From positions 150,728,293 through 150,792,292 of the forward strand of contig NC_064819.1 in the NCBI RefSeq assembly GCF_024166365.1: a DNA stretch of 64,000 nt, given 5' to 3'. The notes beneath the pieces were generated by a model. That model was not told the DNA's origin. It worked only from the letters and a program-made list of their open reading frames with translations, and searched no databases. The stretch's first letter is position 1. Each line of letters opens with the position of its first letter. Position numbers and translations under genes: made by a program. The stretch is from Elephas maximus indicus. Its lineage: Eukaryota; Chordata; Mammalia; Proboscidea; Elephantidae. Positions 45,675 through 55,884 of the stretch are shown one piece after another.

Positions 45675-46150
45675 TAATAATAACCCTTAATAACTAACAA
45701 ATTTCCACTATTATGTTTATATCCTACTCTCAGCATTCTTCAAGTACTTTCAGAGGCATTTGTGAACATTGACTTGGAAGTGAACATTGTTAAGACAGAA
45801 GACCCTAGAAGATCCTGTTTGAAGGTCTTGAACAATGAGAGAATGTCCATGCTTGCTACAGGGACATTTACCAGGAAATGGAATTCTTAAGCCAAACAAT
45901 GCACGTGTATTTTTAAGAAGACTGAAGAAAAATTTCTCCAAAGAAACGTTCAGATCTTTCTTTTAAAATAGCTAATAAACATCTTTGAAGCATATGTTTG
46001 TTTCACCTTTGATCAATTTAAATATATATATTTTTTTATATAAAGCACAATTCCTGAAGTTGGACTCTAAAAAAAAAAAAAATGTATATAATATTGTGCC
46101 TATAAGGGTTTGATTTACTGGGAGACAGTGATGTCATAGGTTGGGGTGGT
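45675..46150. other. Intronic sequence, nothing recognised
   Basis: AT-rich, with A/T homopolymers (46019-46082). No gene. Confidence 0.35.
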
Positions 46151-46576
46151 ATATTAGTTTCCTAGGGCTGCTGTAACAAATTATCATAAAGTGAGTAGCT
46201 TAAAACAACACAAACTTGTTCTGTCACAGTTTTGGAGACTAGAAATCCAAAATCAAGGTGTTCATAGGGTCATGCTGTCCTTCTGAAGGCTCGAGGAGGA
46301 GGAGGAGCTTTCCTTGCTACCTCCTACCTTCTGGTAATTGCTGAGAGTCCTTGGCATTCCTTGGCTGGCATTACTCCAGTATTTTGCCTCCATCTTCACA
46401 CGGCCATCTTCCCTCAGTGTTCTCTGTGTCTTCACTTGTCTTCCTTCTGTCTGGGTCTGTCTTTCCTCTTCCCCTTCTTATAAAGGCACCAATCATCTTA
46501 GATTTAGAGCCTACCCTAATCCAGAGTGATTTTAACTAATTACATCTGCAAATATCCTATTTCCAAGCAAAGTCAC
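46151..46576 (-). mobile_element. MLT1 LTR, antisense, left part
   Basis: 'tattagtttcctagggctgc', 'cttaaaacaacacaaacttg', 'gccatcttccctcagtg' and 'ttaactaattacatctgcaa' are antisense MLT1. It is interrupted at 46576 by another LTR and resumes at 47122. Confidence 0.88.
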
Positions 46577-47116
46577 TGTCATGGATTGGATTGTGTCCCC
46601 CCCCCCCAAAGAAAATCTGTCAACTTGGCTAGGTCAAAATTCCCAGTATTGTATAATTGTTTACCATTTTGTCATCTGATGTTATTTCCCCCCCCACCAA
46701 AAAAAACATTTATTTCCCTATGTGTTGTAAATCCTTTCACTATGGTGCAATGAGGTGGATTAGTGGCAGTTGTATTGATGAGATCTACAAGATTAGATAG
46801 TGTCTTAAGCCAGTCTTCTTTTGTGATATAAAAGAGAGAAGCAAGCAGAAAAATGGGGGGACCTCATACCACCAAGAAGGCAGCGCTGGGAGCAGAACGC
46901 ATCCTTTGGACCTGAGGTTCCTGTGCTGAGAAGCTCCTACTTCAGGGGAAGATTGATGAAAAGGACCTTCCTCCAGAGCTGACAGAGAAAGCTGTCCCCT
47001 GGAGCTGATGTCCTGAAGTTGGGCTTGTAGCCTACTAGACTGTGAGAGTAAATTTCTCTTTGTTAAAGCCATCCACTTGTGGTATTTCTGTTACAGTGGC
47101 ACTAGATGACTAAGAT
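46577..47116 (+). mobile_element. ERVL/MaLR-like LTR, sense, solo
   Basis: Begins TGTCATGGATTGG and ends 'ctagatgactaagat'. It contains 'gtcaacttggctaggtcaaa', 'aaaagagagaagcaagcaga', 'ggacctcataccaccaagaa' and 'gttaaagccatccacttgtg'. It belongs to the same family as the antisense copies at 52119 and about 54376. A perfect 5-base duplication, GTCAC, flanks it (46572-46576 and 47117-47121), as ERVL-type insertion produces. The 95-codon reverse frame inside is chance. Confidence 0.88.
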
Positions 47117-47175
47117 GTCACAATCTATGGTTCTTGGTGGACATGAATTTTGGAGTGATGCTATTCTATCTAGTG
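47117..47175 (-). mobile_element. MLT1 LTR, antisense, right part
   Basis: After the GTCAC duplication, about 50 bases ('ctatggttcttggtggacat', 'gaattttggagtg') continue the MLT1 in a diverged form. Confidence 0.6.
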
Positions 47176-47179
47176 TAGA

Positions 47180-47560
47180 TGAGCTCACTGGTGTTAATAT
47201 ATCCAAAGAAATATAATTTAATCATTACCATTTTTGAAAGTCAGTTCTAACAGTTTTCTAGATAGATGAAGTATCCTTTAAGTGAGATAAATATGTAACT
47301 TTTATATGATTAGTTTTTTTAACTCTCCGATAAAAAAAAAATTTTTTTTTTTAGTTCCTTTCCATTTTTTTGTCTCTCTAAGTTACAAAAATAACATTCC
47401 CTAATAGCCAATGAATATAAAGGTATTATTGGCCTTTCCATCCTGTTCCACTCGTATTACTTATTAAAAACTGAGTTATCTTTCTAGATATTTTTTAGTG
47501 TAGGCACAAATATAATTCACATATATATGTTTCTACTGAAATAGTGGGATCCTATAGTAC
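47180..47560. other. Intronic sequence with an A10T11 palindrome
   Basis: The palindrome is at 47332-47352. Otherwise nothing recognised. Confidence 0.4.
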
Positions 47561-47563
47561 ATA

Positions 47564-47726
47564 TGGAAACCCTGGTGGCATAGTGGTTAAGTGCTATGGC
47601 TGCTACCCTAAAGGTCGGCAGTTCAAATCTGCCAGTTGCTCCTTGGAAACTCTGTGGGGCAGTTCTACCCTGTCCTGAAGGGTTGCTATGAGTCAGAATC
47701 GACTCGATGGCAATGGGGTTTTTTTG
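47564..47726 (+). repeat. AfroSINE-type SINE, short form
   Basis: 'ggaaaccctggtggcatagt' head, B-box region 'cagttcaaatctgccag', tail 'gctatgagtcagaatcgact'. Little diverged. Confidence 0.94.
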
Positions 47727-47832
47727 GTATAGTACATATTGTCTGTGACATGTAATTCTTTTTTACCTAATACATCCTGTACATCATATATATCCTGTAC
47801 ACATATACAATGTGTCAGTATATTCAGAGCTA

Positions 47833-47839
47833 CTTTGCT
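47833..47839. repeat. Possible target-site duplication, left (CTTTGCT)
   Basis: Seven bases repeated at 50040-50046, at the two edges of the HNRNPM retrocopy. Short, so support is modest. Confidence 0.45.
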
Positions 47840-47851
47840 CCCCCCCCCCCC
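47840..47851. repeat. Poly-C tract at the retrocopy 3' edge
   Basis: Twelve C on the plus strand (G on the retrocopy strand) occupy the place where a poly-A tail is expected. Confidence 0.9.
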
Positions 47852-50039
47852 AGGAACTGGTATTTATTATCAAAGTCATATTTGATGTCAACAAGATGCC
47901 ACAACTACAAAAAAAATTGTGCACATTGCAGTCTCAATGCAAACAGTCAAATGGAACCCCAGTCATTAAAAAAGTTAATTCAAATTACCCCAAAAAGCGA
48001 CCGAATTTTTTAAACATCTTTATACATCCAGCCAACAAATTAAAATGGTTACCAAAAAATACAAATTTCAGAGGTCTGGTCTCGATGTTTAAAAAAGGCA
48101 AATGCTTAAGCATTTCTATCGATTCGAACATCAGTCTCTCAGCCACTCGGCTTCATCCCATTCATCCTCCCGCAGGCCTGCTCAGCCACCTCGGGTGACT
48201 CAAACTTGACCACACCCCACACCTTAGACTTCCCATTCTCCATCTTGATGTCGGCTTACAGCACATAGCCACATTCGTTGAATTTGTCTTTTAGCATTTT
48301 CCATGTAAAATCAAATGGGAGCTTTCTCACAAATAACCTGACAAGCCTTCCTGGCCACTCCAGGGGCGTGGCCTCCGGCTCCACCAAAGGAATCTGCAAA
48401 GCTTCCTCCAAAGTTGCCACGTTCCATCTCAATGGCACGGTCAAAGCTGGTGCCACCACCACCACGCGTGGCTAAGCCCATGCGCTCGGTGCCAGCGCCC
48501 AAGGCTGGGCCTGTGGCAGGGCCCGTGCCTCCAGGTTGTTGGCACCCAGGTGCTCCAGGACCATGCACTCTAGGCCAGTGGCTGTGCGATCCATCACGGG
48601 GCCCATGCGTTCCAGGCCAGCCCCTATGCCTGCGGGCACCATGTGCTTCATGCTCAGGCCTATGCGCTCCACACCAGAACCCATTCGCTCAATAGTCTGG
48701 CCCACGTGGTCAATGGGCGTGGCCATGTGCTCGAGGCCAAAGCCTATGCTGGCACCCATGCGCTCCACACCAGAGCCAATGGCTCCATGCTCTGGCCCAG
48801 GCACTTGATGCTGGAGGCCATGTAGTTGAGGCCCAGTGGGGCCATGTGCTCCACAGAGCCCATGCAGTTGATCTCGGAGTCCATGTGATCCATGCCGTGG
48901 CCCAGGCCTGCGCCCATGCGCTCCATGCCGGCACCCCCCGATGCAGTCGATGCCGGGGCCCATCCTCTCGATCCCAGGGACGCTGTCTCCACCTCCACCT
49001 CCTCCCTGCTTTGCCATGATAACTCCTCTCTTCAATGCATTACTTCGGATTTCGTTTATTCTGCCCATATTCATCCCGGATCCGAATTGGCCCATGTTTT
49101 CCATGCCACTACCAAAGGGTCCCTCCATGCCTCCCGTTTTATTTATTCCAAATCCTATGCCTTCCATTCCCATTCCTGCAGGTCCTGTGTTTCCCATTGC
49201 GATGCCTTTGTTCAGGTGATTGGCAGCGATAGGCTGCCCTCCTGGTCATAACCCCATGCCAATACCACCAAGTCTATGGGGCAGCTGCTGAGGACGCTCA
49301 GGAGGGAAAAAGTCTCCCTTTGGTAAGGCCCTCTCATCCATTTTCACATGCATTGGTCTATCAAACAGCAGCTAGCCTAAACATAGATATAGCTTGCACA
49401 GCCTCGATGGACTGTTCAAAAGTAACAGTGCGTATTCCACGACTTTTTCCATCTTTATCCTCAAGAATGCTTGGACCACCACACCAGCCTTACTAAATCC
49501 TTCAGGCTCTTCCAAACAACTTTATAATCCAGATTTGCTACAAATGCTGTGCTTCCGAGTCTTCCGGCCTTTTGCATTGCTCTCTCGGCATGTTCGCCAT
49601 CGGGATCTTCTTTGACTTTCAGTGGTCTTCCACTCAGACTATGACTGTTAAGAACTTCGGCAGCTTTTTTCATGCTCTCTTCCATCTTGAATTCGACAAC
49701 AGCACACTCCCTCGACTTCAGCGTCGCTTAGGAGCTCCCAGTATGTTATCTCACCAACTTTTTCTTTAACCATGTCTTTAAGGTACTGCCGTTTCACATC
49801 ATACGGTATGTTTGTAATGAAGGCTCTGTATCTTTTAGTTGTGTTGGAATATGGCTCAAAGCGATTGCCCTCTTTTCATGCTTTTCTCCTTCCTCGTCTT
49901 ATTCTGAGTAGGCTGTTCTCGGTTGCCCTTGGGGCCCGGAGCCTGGGCATGCCGGTCGCACAGTTCTCCTCTTCCATTTTGGGCTCCGTCGCCGCCACCT
50001 CGGCCACCGCTTCAACCCCTGCCGCTATTTTCTTCGCGT
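47852..50039 (-). pseudogene. HNRNPM: HNRNPM processed pseudogene
   Basis: An intronless antisense copy of the mRNA for heterogeneous nuclear ribonucleoprotein M, a nuclear pre-mRNA-binding splicing factor. In order on the reverse strand: the acidic N-terminus (start codon mutated ATG to ATA at 50026-50028); RRM1 with KMEESMKKAAEVLN and the KVKEDPDGEHAERAMQKAG linker; RRM2 (AGRLGSTAFVANLDYKV); the glycine/methionine repeat region (GMENMGQFGSGMNMG, IERMGPGID); RRM3 (FDFTWKMLKDKFNECG); the terminal RIDRNA-type end with a stop at 48106-48108; and a 3' UTR with AATAAA near 47869. Frameshifts and internal stops break every long frame. The 241-codon frame at 48472-49197 is in frame only for its first part. 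Confidence 0.93.
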
Positions 50040-50046
50040 CTTTGCT
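50040..50046. repeat. Possible target-site duplication, right (CTTTGCT)
   Basis: Right partner of 47833-47839, just beyond the 5' end of the HNRNPM retrocopy. Confidence 0.45.
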
Positions 50047-50109
50047 TATTATTTTGCTGTTTTTAAGTATAACATCCCATAATTTGACTCATAGTGACAT
50101 ACTATAATT

Positions 50110-50500
50110 TATTAACCAATTGTCTATTCCTGACATTTAGCTTGTTTTCAGTATTTTGGTTTACAAATAGTGTTAGAATATCCCCATATCCATATCTTTG
50201 TGTGGATGTGGCCATTTGGTTAGGATTAATTTCCAGAACTGAAATTTTTGGTTCGAAGAATATGGTCATTTAAATTGTTGATGTTCCTATATTGACCTCT
50301 GAAAGGCTTTACTGATAAATATGCCATTTTGCAAGGTGAAATTATATCTCCTTGTTGCTTTAAATGTTTATGTTCCTGATTACTGGAAAGGCTTTGAGAA
50401 TTTCTTTTTCATAGACGTGCTTTGTTTTGTGGGATTTACTTTGTATGGCCTCTGCCTACTTTTTCTATTAAAAATTTAAAGTTGTTGAATCTGTTTATAT
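50110..50500 (-). repeat. Old L1M-like LINE fragment, antisense
   Basis: 'ccaattgtctattcctgaca', 'catatctttgtgtggatgtg' and 'gttaggattaatttccagaa' match the pattern of ancient antisense L1 3' regions. Confidence 0.6.
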
Positions 50501-50519
50501 TTTTCGGATATTCTTTGTC

Positions 50520-50775
50520 CAACAGAGGTGAAACCCTCAAGTCCTACTCAAAAATACTTTCCAGATGGATTATAAATCTAAATGTAAAAAGCAAAGCTAA
50601 AGAAATATTAGAGGAAAATGTGGGAGAATATTTTTATAATCTCAGGATGAAGGCTTTCTAAGCAAAATACAGAACACTGACATTTCACTACAAAGACATT
50701 TATAATATCTTTATGGTAGGAAACGTCATTAAAATGCACACAACAGACTGGGAGAAAATCTTTGCAACATAGCAC
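50520..50775 (+). repeat. Old L1 ORF2 fragment, sense
   Basis: 'ccagatggattataaatcta', 'aatattagaggaaaatgtgg' and 'cagactgggagaaaatcttt' are recognisable L1 ORF2 C-terminal sequence in sense orientation, broken by stops. Confidence 0.7.
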
Positions 50776-50779
50776 TTTT

Positions 50780-51140
50780 GTGGTTTAGGGACATCGTTTA
50801 TCACAGCAATGAGCCACAATTTCTTGTTTACTTGTTTATAAGCGAAGAATCTGAGAACTTTTGATACATGAAAAGATTCAGTAAGATGATCCCAAAAGTT
50901 CTTCTAAGTCTAACGCAATGATTCTGTGAGCTTTTAAAAAAGTAGATATAAATTCAAATGCTTTTTTGAGGGTTTTTTTGTTTGTTTGTTTATTTGTTTT
51001 TACGGTAATGAAAATAACTTTTTCTGGTAAGTTACTGAAGTTTCCACCACTAACGAGTAGATAATGGTGACCGCTTTGACGCATGTTGTTATGCATTCCA
51101 ATATGCAGTATGTAGTTATGCATAAGAAAGAACCATCTTT
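50780..51140. other. Intronic sequence, nothing recognised
   Basis: T-rich stretch with (GTTT)n near 50980-51000. No gene. Confidence 0.35.
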
Positions 51141-51145
51141 ATCAG

Positions 51146-51312
51146 GAAACCCTGGTGGCGTAGTGGTCAAGTGCTATGGCTGCTAACCAAGAGGTTGGCA
51201 GTTCAAATGCGCCAGGCACTCCTTGGAAACTCTATGGGGCAGTTCTACTCTGTCCTGTAGGGTTGCTGTGAGTCGGAACCGACTCGACGGCAGTGGGTTT
51301 GGTTTTGGGTGG
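51146..51312 (+). repeat. AfroSINE-type SINE, short form
   Basis: 'ggaaaccctggtggcgtagt' head, 'gttggcagttcaaatgcgcc', tail 'gctgtgagtcggaaccgact' and 'gacggcagtgggtttggttt'. It is among the least diverged copies, so a good reference for the short subfamily. Confidence 0.95.
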
Positions 51313-51424
51313 GTTTTTCTTTATCATGGCCACTTCTCCATATACCCCACTCCTCTAGGAAATCCATATTAATTTAACTTTGTGTTTTTCTATAATTTTT
51401 TCTATGGTCCTATAACCCTGTCTT

Positions 51425-51455
51425 GCGCGCACGCGCGCACACACACACACACACA
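51425..51455. repeat. (GC/AC)n microsatellite
   Basis: Alternating purine-pyrimidine: gcgcgcacgcgcgc then (AC)n. Z-DNA-prone and polymorphic. Confidence 0.9.
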
Positions 51456-51499
51456 GCTGCCTTTATCAGTTCTGGCTTTTCAAGAATGGAGTTTTCAAT

Positions 51500-51800
51500 G
51501 AACAATGACCCATGTGACTTTTCCCAATGGCCTGTGTAATATTCCAGAGAGTAGCAGTATCAGAGTGCATTCCTCAGGTCTCTACAGATAGATGTTTATT
51601 ATGTTGTCAGTTCTTGGCCACTGTGAATAGTGTTTTAATATAGATTCCTGCCCTGTAATATAAACCCATATGTATTGGTACTTTTATTTTAGTGCACTAA
51701 TTTCCCAGGGAGCCTATGGATAAGGAATTAATTTTACTAGGAATGAACTCTATGACTGCTGTGTAAGTACTCTCAAAGCAGAGGCATAAATATGAGGATA
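51500..51800 (-). repeat. Old L1/L2-like fragment
   Basis: Includes 'ggccactgtgaatagtgttt', typical of old antisense L1. A segment at 51717-51765 resembles 56008-56057 ('tactaggaatgaactctatg' against 'tactaggaatgagttctgtg'). Confidence 0.45.
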
Positions 51801-51989
51801 TTAAAAAAAAAAAAAAAAAAATTTTTTTTTTTTAATTTATCTTAGCAAAATCTTGAAGCCGATGTGAGGAGGTAAAGGAGAAAGACAAAACGTTCCAAAG
51901 ACCCAGTAGGGAAGGGGGACAATAAGGGGGAAATATAAGTATTCTTAACTCTGGAATCTGTTGTTTTCTTCTGTGAGCAGTGGAGGGAT

Positions 51990-52622
51990 CAAAAACCAAA
52001 CCCGTTGTTTTGAGTCAATTTTGACTCATAGCAACCCTACGGAACAGAGTAGAACTGCCCCATGAGGTTTCCAAGGAGCAGCTGGTGGATTCGAACTGCC
52101 AACTTTTTGGTTAGCAGCTGTCTTAGCCATCTAGTGCTGCTATAACAGAAATACCACAAGTGGATGGCTTTAACAAAGAGAAATTTATTTCTTCACAGTA
52201 AAGTGGGCTAAAAGTCCAAACTCAGAGCGTCACTTCCAGGGTGAAGGCTTTCTCTGTCGGCCTTCTGATCAATCTTCCCCTGGACTAAGAGCTTCTCTGC
52301 ACAGGGACCCCGGGTCCAAAGGACACGCTGTACTCCTGGCACTGCTTTCTTGGTGGTATGAGGTCTCCCTGTCTCTCTGCTTGCTTCTTTTATATCTCAG
52401 AAGATTGCCTCAAGACACAATCCAATCTTGTAGATTGAGTCCTGCCTCACTAACACAACTGCCGCCCATCCTCCCTCATCAACATTGTAGAGGTTAGGAT
52501 TTAGGAAAGTCACACAACACGGGGAATCATGGCCCAGCCATATTGATACACATATTTTCGGAGGACATAATTCAGTCAATGACAACAGCCAAGCTCTTAA
52601 TCACTGCATCACTAGGACTCCT
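51990..52622 (-). repeat. AfroSINE-type SINE split by an LTR
   Basis: Reverse-strand short-form SINE: 'aaaccaaacccgttgttttg' to 'ttggttagcagc' (left part to 52118). It resumes 'caagctcttaatcactgc' to 'ctaggactcctt' after the LTR at 52119-52584. The two pieces join seamlessly. Confidence 0.9.
52119..52584 (-). mobile_element. ERVL/MaLR-like LTR, antisense, inside a SINE
   Basis: Plus-strand edges are TGTCTTAGCC and TCAATGACA, as an LTR needs. Blocks 'accacaagtggatggcttta', 'agcttctctgcacagggacc' and 'tggtggtatgaggtctccc' match the LTR at 46577 in inverse orientation. The flanks gcagc and acagc are a 5-base duplication with one mismatch. This dates the LTR as younger than a SINE insertion. Confidence 0.88.
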
Positions 52623-52624
52623 TA

Positions 52625-53100
52625 TCATGATACACCCTTTGTTTAAAAAAAAAAAAAAAGAAATGGCTGTATCGTTGATGAAGGAGTAAAAGTTACTATT
52701 TTTATTGTATTGAATCTTGAGTTAATATTCTGTGTCCCAAAGTGGAAGTATGCATAAAGCAGTTATGCTGCACACTGAAATATGACCGTTGTCTCCAGGA
52801 AAAGCGCTTGTTTAAGTTGTGAGCTGAACTAGACGCTTTTATAGAACACCATTTTTACTTGAGAAAATGACTGACAAACTATGATTATTCAGAGTTCAGT
52901 GTTTGACAGACATTTTGTTGAAAATAAGTGAAATGGCCTGTCTCTTCAAGGAAAACAACTGACAGTATTGGTAGCCTATGATAAAAGTTGAACTTTCAAG
53001 TGAAAATTAGAATTTTGGAAAATTTGTGCCTACCACCATAAACTTGACAACTTCATATTACTTAAAAATGTTGTTTAGATCTGTGATGATATTAACAAAT
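52625..53100. other. Intronic sequence, nothing recognised
   Basis: Mostly unique AT-rich sequence. Confidence 0.4.
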
Positions 53101-53212
53101 ATTGTTGTTAGGTGCCATCAAGTCAGTTCCAACTCACAGTGATCCTACATACAACAAAACAAAACACTGCCTGGTCCCTTGCCAACCTTTTGGTTAGCAG
53201 CCAAGCTATATG
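53101..53212 (-). repeat. RTE 3' tail joined to SINE head
   Basis: 53101-53185 matches the RTE 3' terminus ('gttgttaggtgccatcaagt', 'acactgcctggtccc'). It passes directly into the reverse-strand SINE head 'aaccttttggttagcagcc'. The RTE tail is longer than the piece normally found in the SINE. Confidence 0.6.
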
Positions 53213-53229
53213 CGTGTGCATGCGCACAC

Positions 53230-54375
53230 ACACATACATATATAGGGCTATGAAATGTGGAAACATTTGGAAGATCCCCATAACTCAGAAAAACCTATAT
53301 TCTCTAAATGACAAATGCATGATGTTATAAAATTACACATGGGTAAAAAAAAAAGATCCACTCAAAGTGCAAGATAGATTAATGGGCTTTAATATAACAG
53401 AGTATACCTCTCCTCACTTACTGACCTGATTAGGTTCCAAAGACCAAGTCATTATGCACAATTGGTGTTAGGTGAAAGTGGAGGATGACTGCATCATTAA
53501 CTGCCAATTGCATTATTACATAACTGTCAAATCACTGAGAATCATGGCCAAGTCAGGTTGACATATAACCTTAAGCATCACAGCCAGTGTTATTCTCACC
53601 TTGCACCCCAGTGTTCGTTGCTGCCAGTACGTTGTTAACGTGCAAAATAGTCGGGTAGTAGAGTTTTTACTATTGTTGTAAATGTAAAATGTTAGATAAT
53701 GAAATCATCAATAGGGGAAGGTTTATAAAAAGTTCATTGATATGGCTTACTATTTCCCATTGCAAATAATCTTAAAAAAAAAAAACACTTTTTAAAGTTT
53801 CATTTTAGTATAAAAGAAAAATTCACTGTAGTCTTTTGCAAAGGCTTATAAAATTCTCCTTTTTCCCAACTACATATTTGTAGGAGACTGAATTTCCTTC
53901 ACATATTTCAGCCAAAACAACATACCATGAAAGATTGAATGCAGAAGCAGATATTAAAATCCAGCTGTCATCAGTTAAGTCAGACATTGAAAAATTTTGC
54001 AGGAACAAAAAACATTGCCATCTTACTAATTTTTCTTGAAAGCTGTTTTTTCATAAATATTTTAACAAGTTTATTTTTAAATGAATTTATGGTTTTTTAA
54101 AATTCTGTTTTAATTTCTAATTGCTGACTATAGATGTTTTTAATCAAAAAAGTTCTTTGTAAATCAGTAAGTATAATGTAAGTGGCTAAGGAAAATACTG
54201 TTTTTGTTGAATTTTATTACTGTCTGTGAAAATCACTACAGATAACAAAAATGAAGAGAATTGAGCACTTTTTAAGCTGGGCTTTCTGCCATTGTATTTA
54301 ATGTTCTAAAGTAGGGATGTCATGTATGTGGCAGTTGGCCCTTCCGAGACTCATGATAGACGTACGTAGTGGGTA
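53230..54375. other. Intronic sequence, possible ancient non-autonomous repeat
   Basis: The stretch 53405-53700 ('ctcacttactgacctgatta', 'gaatcatggccaagtcagg') has the look of an old interspersed repeat, but I cannot name it. No coding evidence. Confidence 0.35.
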
Positions 54376-54785
54376 GTGACACCCTGTCTGACAGAGCTCT
54401 CTCTGTCGGCTCTGGAGGAAGGTCCTTGTCTTCAATCTTTCCCTGGCTGAGGAGCTCCTCAGGCGCCGGGACCCCGTGTCCAAAGGACGCGCTTTGCTCC
54501 TGGTGCTGCTTTCTTGGTGAGGTCCCCAACTCTTTGCTTGCTTCCCTTTCCTTTTATCTTTTGTAAACTGTAAGGTGGTGCAGGCCACACCCCAGGGAAA
54601 CTCCCTTTCTCCCTTTTCTTTGGATCAGGGATGTGACCTGGGTAAAGGTGGTGTTACAATTCCACCCTAATCCTCTTTAACATAAAATTATAATCACAAA
54701 ATGGAGGACAGCCACAGAATACTGGGTATCATGGCTTAACCAAGTTGACACATGTATTTGGGGGGACACAATTCAACCTGTGACA
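54376..54785 (-). mobile_element. ERVL/MaLR-like LTR, antisense, 5'-incomplete
   Basis: 'ctctctctgtcggctctgga', 'gctgctttcttggtgaggtc', 'gggaaactccctttctccc' and the end 'acacaattcaacctgtgaca' belong to the same LTR group as 46577 and 52119, in a longer variant. The left end is missing or diverged. Confidence 0.82.
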
Positions 54786-54789
54786 GATA

Positions 54790-55150
54790 TTTACACCAAG
54801 AAACTGATTCGGTTACTCCTGTAAGCCTTGCTTGTTGCAAAGGATGTCTCTACAAGAAACTAGAGGAATTACTGGTCCACATCATGTCAGGGTAGAAAAT
54901 AGGAGATTTGGGGGGTTGTGATCGGTTTATGCCAATAAACCAAAATATTGTAAAGAAAATAGGCCTTAGAGACTGAGAAATTCTGAAGATTAATAAGTGT
55001 CAATTACATTCATACTGTGGATTATTTAGGGATTCCAAGCTATCAGAATCTCAGTTTCTATGAATTATCTCAAGCCCTAGAGTGAGTATATAGGAGTGTG
55101 AATTATGATTGGGGATCATATATAAAATTCATAATTTATTTTCTTGATGT
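54790..55150. other. Intronic sequence, nothing recognised
   Basis: Spacer between two LTRs. Confidence 0.35.
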
Positions 55151-55155
55151 AAAAA

Positions 55156-55881
55156 TGGCAGGGGGGCAGTGCCTGACCCCCTGTAACTTCGCAATGGGAG
55201 AAGGAGACTTAAGATCAGCAGCCCAAGGCTGATTCTTCTGAGGTGGGGGTGGGACATGCCTCCTCTCACAGACATTTGTACGAATTCTGACACCAAATGT
55301 CCCTCCCATGGCACTTTCTACTTCTCTGCTGGGTTCGATAATTCTTTGCAATGGCCACACAGAACTCAATAGACCATACACATGATTATGGGGTTTATTA
55401 GGGAAGTAACAGGTTACAATTCAGGCTTAGGAACAGGCAAGTATAACCGTTCTTTCATCAGGACAGCCTCTTCTTAGCCATGCTCACAGTCACGTCTCTC
55501 CTTGGCCATAAGCCTCTGCCCAAAGGCACTTAGCTTTTTTCTCCCTGGGTGGGAAGCCCACTATGCTGTCTTCTGCTGCTGGGTCTCTCCTGCCACCGTT
55601 TCTCAGCTTCTCTCTCTGTCGCTTGCTTCCAGGAGCTTCTCAGTGCAGGGATCCTGGGTCCAAAGAATGAGCTGGCTCTTGGCTGTTCTTCCTTGGTGGT
55701 GGTGGTATCTTTTTTCTCCCATGTCTGGGATGGCTCATTTCAAGCCCAGCAGGGTCGCAAAACTGATGAATCCATTTGGTGGGCCACAATTACCCTGTCA
55801 CACAATTCTGCTCAATCACTTGGGTGGGAGTTACAAGACCATAGCTAGATAGGCCACACAAAAGCAATCTGTGCTACTACA
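55156..55881 (-). mobile_element. ERV-type LTR, antisense (copy B)
   Basis: Long collinear match to 18469-19584. Termini tggca (left) and ctaca (right) give TG...CA ends on the reverse strand. AATAAA is present antisense ('ggggtttattagggaagtaa'). It is shorter than copy A because it lacks copy A's poly-T and central insertions. Solo LTR; no viral genes adjoin it. Confidence 0.68.
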
Positions 55882-55884
55882 CTT

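Noticed and set aside
46785..47072. 95-codon reverse frame
   Set aside because: Lies wholly within a solo LTR and has no domain.
48278..49251. Several plus-strand frames of 60-119 codons
   Set aside because: They are the complement of the HNRNPM repeat region, where the repeated codons keep the opposite strand open.
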